A stretch of 64,000 bases of DNA, taken from the NCBI RefSeq assembly GCF_033118175.1, contig NC_083710.1, positions 44,671,501 to 44,735,500 of the forward strand, in the 5' to 3' direction. The stretch's first letter is position 1. Each line of letters begins with the position of its first letter. The notes beneath the pieces were generated by a model, which did no database searches, was not told where the DNA came from, and was given only the letters and a program-made list of their open reading frames with translations. This DNA is from Dama dama. Lineage: Eukaryota > Chordata > Mammalia > Artiodactyla > Cervidae. The position numbers and the translations under genes are program-made. Below, one piece after another: positions 57,642-64,000 of the stretch.

Positions 57642-58482
57642 GATTCTTTTTATATTTTATTTATTCATTATTTTAATTAAAATATAGTTGATTTATAATG
57701 TTGTGTTAGTTTCAGGTATACAGAAAAGTGATTCAGTTATACATACATATGTATCTCTTTTTTTCAGGTTCTTTTCCCTTACATATTATTACAAAATACA
57801 GTATACAGTTATTGTGCTGTAAAATAGATCTTTGTTGGCCACCTATTTTATATATATTAGTGTTTATAGGTTAATCCTAAGCTTCCAATTTATCCTCCCT
57901 CTACCCTTTCCCTTTTGGAAACTCCTAGAGGAAAACACAGGTAGAACACTCTTTGATCTAATATCATAGCATTATCTTTTTGGATCCATCTCCTAGAATA
58001 ATGGAAATAAAAGTAAAAATAAACAAATCGGACCTAATTAAACTTGAAAGTTTTTGTATAGCAAAGGAAACCATAAATAAAACCAAAAGACAAGCTACAG
58101 AGAGGGAGAAACTATTTGCAAATGATATGACCAATAAGGGATTAATCTCCAAAATACACAAACATCTCGTACAGCTCAATATCAGGAAACACAAACAACC
58201 CAATCAAAAAATGGACAGAAGATCTAAACAGAAATTTTCCCAAAGAAGACATACAGATGGCCAAAAGGCACATGAAAAGAGACTCAACATCACTAATTAC
58301 TAGAGAAATATAAATAAATCAAAACTATAAAGAGGTTAACCCTAACCCTCACAACAGTCAGAATTGCCATCATCAAAAGGTGAACAAATAATAAATGCTG
58401 GAGAGGATGTAGAGAAAAGGGAACCTTCCTACACTGTTGGTGGGAATGTAAATTTGTATAGCCACTATGGATAACAGTATAG
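57642..58482 (-). mobile_element. L1 insertion with inverted 5' part (twin-primed)
   Basis: Left part (57,642-57,915): L1 3'UTR on the minus strand ('ttgtgttagtttcaggtatac', 'gattcagttatacatacatatg'). Right part (57,916-58,482): L1 ORF2 C-terminal region on the plus strand; the frame 57,980-58,303 includes 'KLESFCIAKETINK' and 'QPNQKMDRRSKQ'. The flanks agtttctgacctgt (57,628-57,641) and agtttcctgacttgt (58,483-58,497) form one imperfect TSD, so both parts arrived together. Confidence 0.75.
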
Positions 58483-58497
58483 AGTTTCCTGACTTGT

Positions 58498-58900
58498 TCT
58501 GCTGAGTGAACTGCTCCTTATGGAACTAGATAGCAGAAAAGAGGCTTTGGAGAAGGGGAGGGATTCTATTATTATCCATACACTGTTTCCTAAATGAATA
58601 TATAAGAATCACATATGTACTTGTTAGAACTAATTATTCCTGACTAATAAGTCAGTTTTAAGACTTACAGAAACAAATATCCAGAATTAGAACCTGGGAG
58701 CCTGTTTAAACTTTCTCTGTAAGAATCTTATTATCAGTTTACTGAACACTGAGAGTCTATCTTTGCAAGAATATAGTATATAAAAATATATCTGAACTTC
58801 TAAAACTGGTCACAACATGACAATTTATATATTTCACAATCCCAAGTTAGTTTTGCAATAACCCCTATTTCACAGTCTATATCCAAACTTTGTCCCCCCA
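58498..58900. other. Unassigned sequence
   Basis: No gene or repeat family is recognised. Confidence 0.5.
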
Positions 58901-58901
58901 G

Positions 58902-59020
58902 AACTTCCCTGGTGGTCCAATGGTTAAGACTCTGTGCTTCTACTGCAGAGAAAACCAGCTTGCTTACTGGTCAGGGAAATTCTATGTGGTGCAACCAAAT
59001 AACCCCAAACTTGGTCTTCC
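58902..59020 (+). repeat. CHR-2-type tRNA-derived SINE
   Basis: 'aacttccctggtggtccaatgg', 'ttaagactctgtgcttctac' and 'ggtcagggaaattctatgtgg', ending in 'tgcaaccaaataacccc'. Confidence 0.82.
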
Positions 59021-59189
59021 CAATGGGATAACATTAAGTATGGATTTGTTATTAGCTGTTGGTAAATTACTAATTGGTGAGAGATAATTACACACTTACA
59101 TTGTATTCAAAAAGAAGTCCATCAAAGATTAGAGACAGATATAGAAGTATTATGGGTGAAAGGAGATAATATTAGACCTGTATTTAAAA

Positions 59190-59399
59190 GGGCTTCCCTG
59201 GTGGCTCAGACTGTAAAGAATACACCTGCAATTCAGGAGACCAGACTTCGATCCTTGGGTTGGGAAGATCTCCTGGAGTAAGAAATGGAAAACCACTCCA
59301 GTATTCTTACCTGAGGAATTCCATGGACAGAGGAGCCAGGTGGGCTACAGTCCATGGGATCACAAAGAGTTGGACACAGCTGAGCTACTAATGCTAATA
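59190..59399 (+). repeat. Bov-tA SINE
   Basis: A forward, full copy starting 'gggcttccctggtggctcag', with the 3' end 'gttggacacagctgagc'. A 12 bp TSD, ctgtatttaaaa (59,178-59,189) and ctgtgtttaaaa (59,400-59,411), has one mismatch. Confidence 0.95.
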
Positions 59400-59411
59400 C
59401 TGTGTTTAAAA

Positions 59412-59991
59412 AATGGAGGGAGACTAAATTAAATAAGACTGAAACAATGCTGTATATATTCAAACTGTATACATGAAGATTTCTTATATTCCTTATTTTT
59501 ATAAATGTTTGAAATTTTCTGAAATATACTTTAAAAAGCATTAAAGTTGTTGTTGGTAGAGGTATCTGTTCCTATACTTCTTGGCTCAGCAACAGACTAT
59601 AGTTTCCAATCCTGTTGCATTTTAGAGATAGTTATCTAGTTAAATTCCTGAGAATGAAATATGAGCAAATGTGATCTTTGCTGTGTTTCCTGGTCTAAGA
59701 CTTTGAAGAGAAAAATTTCCCCCCCCTGGTTTATTCTCTTTCAATTTTTTTTTTTTCCCCCTAAAACAACCTGGGTGTGGTGATCTAATCTCAAAAAGAC
59801 ACACTCCATGTCAATACCTTATGACACTGTTGGAGCCCCAAAGGAAAGACTGGATTTTGCTTCAACAATTGGAAAACAGTCATCTTCAAATCTTTAAAAA
59901 AAAAAAAATACTTTGCATGGCTATGTGAATAAGAAATTAAAAAAAAAAAGCGTTTGAGCCATTATGCCTTTGAGTCAGTTTTACAGCAAAA
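59412..59991. other. Unassigned sequence
   Basis: No gene or repeat family is recognised. Homopolymer runs of C (59,720), T (59,748) and A (59,896, 59,940) occur. Confidence 0.5.
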
Positions 59992-60278
59992 GTGAAAGTG
60001 TTAGTTGCTTGCTGCTGCTGCTAAGTCGCTTCAGCCGTGTCCGACTCTGTGTGACCCCATAGAGGGCAGCCCACCAGGCTCCCCCGTCCCTGGGATTCTC
60101 CAGGCAAGAACACTGGAGTGGGCTGCCATTTCCTTCTCCAATGCATGGAAGTGAGAAGTGAAAGTGAAGTCGCTCACTCATGTCCGACTCTTAGCGAGCC
60201 CATGGACTGCAGCCCACCAGGCTCCTCTTAGTCGTGTCCAACTCTTTGAGACCCCATGGACTGTAGCCCATCAGGCAG
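59992..60278 (-). repeat. Bov-A2 SINE, with an extra partial monomer
   Basis: The reverse of Bov-A2: (GCT)n near 60,012, 'aagtcgcttcagccgtgtccg', 'gggctgccatttccttctcc', 'gaagtgaaagtgaagtcgctc' and a second Bov-A monomer. A third partial monomer follows at about 60,229-60,275 ('cttagtcgtgtccaactctttg' to 'tagcccatcaggcag'). Bov-A2 derives from two BovB-tail-like monomers and is pecoran-specific. The 60,030-60,125 part looks young. Confidence 0.93.
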
Positions 60279-61508
60279 TTTAGCCTTTTTTAATGAATGT
60301 GAGAATTTGTTGTGTATGCTTCTCTGAAGACCAGATGAAACCAATTTAAAGGTTCAGAAATTTTAGAGAAAACATTAAATATTAATCCAAAATAATACTA
60401 ATAGTATAATTAGTAGATTATTTACAAAAGTCATAATATATTTTGAGATATAAATGTGACTAATTATAGGTCATGTTAAATATAAGGAAATTGTGTTAAT
60501 GAAGATATACTATTAAACTAGTTGTGATAAAATACATGATCAAATTATTGTATCACTATTGCATCATATACATTTGCTATAAAATTAAATCATAAAGCTC
60601 ATGTTCATAGGACATAAACTGTTGAGTTTTTTAGGGAAAATAATATTAATGAGGAATAAGAATAGTTTATGTGATGTTTATTTTTATATTTTTATTCATT
60701 TACTCAAAATACTTTATTGAACACGTGGTATAAGCAAACCACTCATCACCCAGTCTTAGCAAAAAGGAAAACAACTTAAATACGGAAATATAGTGTGAAA
60801 GATTTAGTACCACGTAGGGCTAAATGCAAGTTACCACAAACTCAGCAGTCAGATAAATTTGAGACTTGGTAGGATAAGTTTAATTATGTTCTGTCCAAGA
60901 AACGAATGCTCAGAATTTTTGAACATTTCAGTAATATATAAGTATAATATATACATATAAATGTGTGTACACACACATTACAATAATGAAAAACATTTTA
61001 GTATCAATGAATTTTAGCTGGATCCTCAAAACAATAGATGCTAAAATCCAAAATGAATGTGAAACTATTGCACAGAATGTCTCAGGGTTTGTTGCTTGGC
61101 AATAGATGCCCTGATGGAATTTAGCAGACAGGATATTTGTTAGGTATAAGTCTCAAGGAAAAGAAAGGGAATGAAGCAGGATTGGGAAGAAGTTATCCTG
61201 AAATGAAGGCTCTGCAAACCCTCGGTCAGTCCCATCAAGAGCTCTGTAACAGTATGGCCTGTCAGAGGTGTCCTGCAGGGCCTCAAAATAGCTGCATTTT
61301 ATATCTCTGGCTGATGCAGGCTGTTTAGGGAGGGGATTCATCGGTAAAAGTGGCTCTATGAAATTGAGAGAAATGAAACGGCAGATGAAAAATATATTGG
61401 TTCCTGGGGCAATTTAACAGGAATCTAGGTGGCACATCCCCTTTGTGCCAAAGTTCCTTTGAATTTTAAAGATGTAGTGAACTAGTCTTCCTCTGAACTA
61501 ATATAACT
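60279..61508. other. Unassigned sequence
   Basis: No gene is seen. The first part is very AT-rich with an (AT/GT) patch at about 60,940-60,980. The segment 61,080-61,440 is GC-richer and may be an unrecognised old repeat. Confidence 0.42.
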
Positions 61509-61520
61509 AAAGAATATGAA

Positions 61521-61730
61521 GTGAAGCGAAAGTCGTTCAGTCTTATCTGACTCTTTGGGACCCGACGGACTGTAGCCCGCCAGGCGCCTCTGTCCATGGG
61601 ATTTCCCAGGCAAGAATACTGGAGTGGGTTGCCACTTCCTTCTCCGGGGAATCTTCCCAACCCAGGAATGGAGCCCAGGTCTCCCACATTGTGGGCCAGC
61701 TCTTTATCATCTGTGTTACCAGGAAAGCCC
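61521..61730 (-). repeat. Bov-tA SINE
   Basis: A reverse copy with several intact CpGs ('gacccgacggactgtagcccg', 'caggcgcctctgtcc'), which suggests youth. A 12 bp TSD, aaagaatatgaa (61,509-61,520) and aaagaatgtgaa (61,731-61,742), has one mismatch. Confidence 0.95.
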
Positions 61731-61742
61731 AAAGAATGTGAA

Positions 61743-63914
61743 TGCTTTATAAATGAACGGGCTATGAAAGAAGAAGAGGAGGCTGGGTTATAATTGCCCC
61801 CATAACCCATGGTTTCCAGAGAAAAGAATGCTTAGAACATATACCCCATGTGCCAGATAAGAGCTATGAATTGCTACAAAGCTAGCATGGGTTGTCGCAA
61901 AACTCTTCAAGATAGCTTGGTTGCTATGGGGATGAGAAGACCACGGTAGAAAGCACTGAGGTGTACCTCCAAGTATAGAGGTGTCAACAAAGAAGTTGAA
62001 AACAACAGATGAGAAAAAAAGAAACACGTGTTAATTTCTGAACTCAGTTGGTCTTTATGAATAGAAGTACCTAAAATAAAAAATCTCTTTTATTATCTGA
62101 AAATAATCGGAAGAATATAGAATCCATCCTAGTTTTCTTCTAGAATGATAAAGAAAATTTCATCTTGCAGAATAAACTAAATGGAGAGTGATAGAAAAAC
62201 ATCAGGTTCTTTTCTCACCATTTTCTGTGCGTCCTACTTGTTCAACAAAATGATTACTTACATTAAACTTCATATTTCTTTTTGCTTGTTTACATTATTT
62301 TGCTTAAACTATGTGTATAACATATTTTCTGAAATAGGAACAGATGCTAAGTTTATGATATGGAGTTATTCTGATTCATTTCTTCTTTATATACCTTTAA
62401 CACTTTCATATTTTGAGTTATTTAAACAAAATCCCAGTAAAGAAAACTTCTACATAGCTTGCACTTTAAAACCACTGGAAATATCAAAATTAGGATGAGC
62501 CAAATGTCATGTTAAGCAAATTCAAGTGGAAGAACTTGGACTGTGTGCGGGATCCCTATACTTATATCCTTATCACTTGAAAAAGTTTATCATTTTGCTC
62601 AGAGAATAGAACAGCAAAGCCTTGTCTTTGATAATGACATAGCTTTGTTTAGACAAAATTAGGAAAAACTTTAATAAATAATGGATCTCGATGCATAATA
62701 ATTACCTGAAAGAATGACTCTGTAAACTATGCTTTTTTTTCTCTTTTGCACACAGGTTGCTTATTAAACTACATAGTGGTCATTTAATCCTTACCTGACT
62801 AAACTGTTAGAATCTAAAATCAGTAAAACAACTCAGCTGTAGTTTCAACTTGGAATGTTTTCACTGACAAATCATAATAGAGTGCAATCAGAAATGTAAA
62901 AAGGAAATGACTGCATACTGCCTTTTTTCACCCACTTTTGTAAGTTACCATAATTCATAGTTAGTGAGTAACATTATTTCTGGGAATATTCACCATGTGT
63001 AAAAATAGAAATAATCACTAGAGTAATCATATCTTCAGGGAATAACAGCATAATAGAGCTGGAAGGATCTTAGCAATTATCTAATCCAGTGGTTTTCTAA
63101 CTGGAGGTGTGAGAATTCATTTCTTACAGGAATGCCACAAGGATTGCCTTGGGAACAGGGGACCAATTTCTGGGTTTCATTCTGTTATCTCACCTAAAAT
63201 GCATCAACTTTTTATCTTTTCAATAGAATGGAGGGAAATCAACTTGATTTGCTGAAAAAAAGAAAGAAAGAAAGAAAGAAAACCAAAACTCAGGAGAAAA
63301 AGTCTCCCAAGCAGGGATAAAATGAAGTTGTAGAAGAATAAAGCTTACATTGACACAGTCATGGATTGGTGGTCTGTGGCTTATTTAAGCAAAACTTATA
63401 ACTTGAAATACTTCTTCATCACCATAGAAGTTTCCTATATCGCCCCTTTAACTCTTAGTATAATCTTTTTATTATTTTTTCTTTGTGACAATGGTAATAG
63501 TATCCTAACTTGCCTTATTGCCTATATCCTCTCCATCTCTGTTCCATAACCTTTATACTATTTCTTCCATTAAACTGCTACATCACTGACAAGATGCATT
63601 TTTAATGCCACAACAAAACTGATCAGTTATTTTATAACTAGTATCCATCACTCATTCCAGTCTTAGTTTTAACCATTCTATGCTACACTCCTAGTGTTCC
63701 CTGTTCATATAATGTTTTTCCATGTGATGCCCAGACACATTATTTTCATTTCCTGGAATAATAATCAGATATCTTTGCCTGTTAATTTTTCTTTTCAGAA
63801 TCAAGTGTAAAGTCCACCATGAGGCTATCTCAGGCAGGTCTAGGCACTGCTGCCTCTGTGTCTTCACAGATGCTTTGGTTAAACAATACAATCCACACCT
63901 CAAAAGTATATGTG
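61743..63914. other. Unassigned sequence
   Basis: No gene or definite repeat. The 105-codon frame at 62,181-62,498 has no recognisable domain. The segment 63,040-63,150 ('agagctggaaggatcttagc', 'atccagtggttttctaac') looks like a fragment of an ancient mammalian repeat that I cannot name. Confidence 0.42.
63255..63281. repeat. (AAAG)n microsatellite
   Basis: About five AAAG units follow a short A-run. Confidence 0.88.
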
Positions 63915-64000
63915 TGTCAGTATATTGAGTTGTGTCCAACTTGGTGTGACCCTCTGGGTTGCAACCTGGAAGGCTCCTCTTTTCATGGGATTCCCCAGGT
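63915..64000 (-). repeat. Bov-tA SINE, cut by the window end
   Basis: The BovB-like 3' end of a reverse copy ('gagttgtgtccaacttggtg', 'gaaggctcctcttttcatgg', 'gattccccaggt') runs off the window. Confidence 0.88.

Noticed and set aside
62181..62498. 105-codon plus-strand open frame
   Set aside because: AT-rich composition, no domain, and no splice or promoter context of note.

Overview
The window is gene-poor, AT-rich nuclear DNA from a bovid or close pecoran ruminant (cattle, sheep, goat or antelope type). The diagnosis rests on repeats found together: five long BovB (RTE) retrotransposon copies plus one BovB tail, about twenty tRNA-derived Bov-tA/Bov-A2 SINEs, bovine-type L1 elements and CHR-2-type SINEs. 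Under these lie older eutherian layers: L1M, MaLR/MLT LTRs, MIR, and an ERV-L provirus with MLT2-type LTRs. I found no intact protein-coding gene, no rRNA, functional tRNA or CRISPR array, and nothing prokaryotic. The longer open frames are decayed transposon genes or chance frames in AT-rich DNA. One short GC-richer patch (253-336) looks like a possible terminal exon and is unconfirmed.

Layout. 1-9,650: unassigned intergenic sequence with MaLR-type LTRs, an MLT2 solo LTR (7,552-8,072) and a few SINEs. 9,655-12,402: a minus-strand BovB split by a plus-strand BovB, with target-site duplications (TSDs) at both levels; the two form a roughly 1 kb inverted repeat. 12,770-16,960: an MLT-type LTR and long decayed L1M blocks with three SINEs. 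About 19,110-36,130: a stratified ERV-L provirus (LTR end and leader, gag-like region, protease, RT, RNase H, integrase, dUTPase-like tail, 3' LTR). It is split by an 8.26 kb essentially full-length L1 (19,541-27,800) and by a 3.18 kb BovB (32,479-35,656), and both carry SINEs. 37,740-41,145: an L1M 3' half interrupted by a young L1 tail and by a BovB that itself holds a Bov-tA dimer. 42,616-43,937 and 53,944-54,678: further BovB copies. 44,695-50,640: MIR, MLT1-like and CHR-2 repeats in otherwise plain sequence. 56,225-58,497: an L1 3' end, and next to it an L1 whose two halves point in opposite directions, as twin priming produces. 58,900-64,000: CHR-2, Bov-tA and Bov-A2 SINEs in unassigned sequence.

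How the parts relate. The contents are retrotransposons and their parasites. BovB supplies the reverse transcriptase thought to mobilise Bov-A/Bov-tA SINEs, whose 3' ends match the BovB 3' end. Nesting gives a relative order: ERV-L and L1M are oldest, then older BovB and the long L1, then Bov-tA SINEs and L1-BT/BovB tails. All transposase and reverse-transcriptase genes seen are broken by stops, frameshifts or catalytic-site substitutions. Family names come from pattern recognition without database searches, so subfamily labels are tentative.
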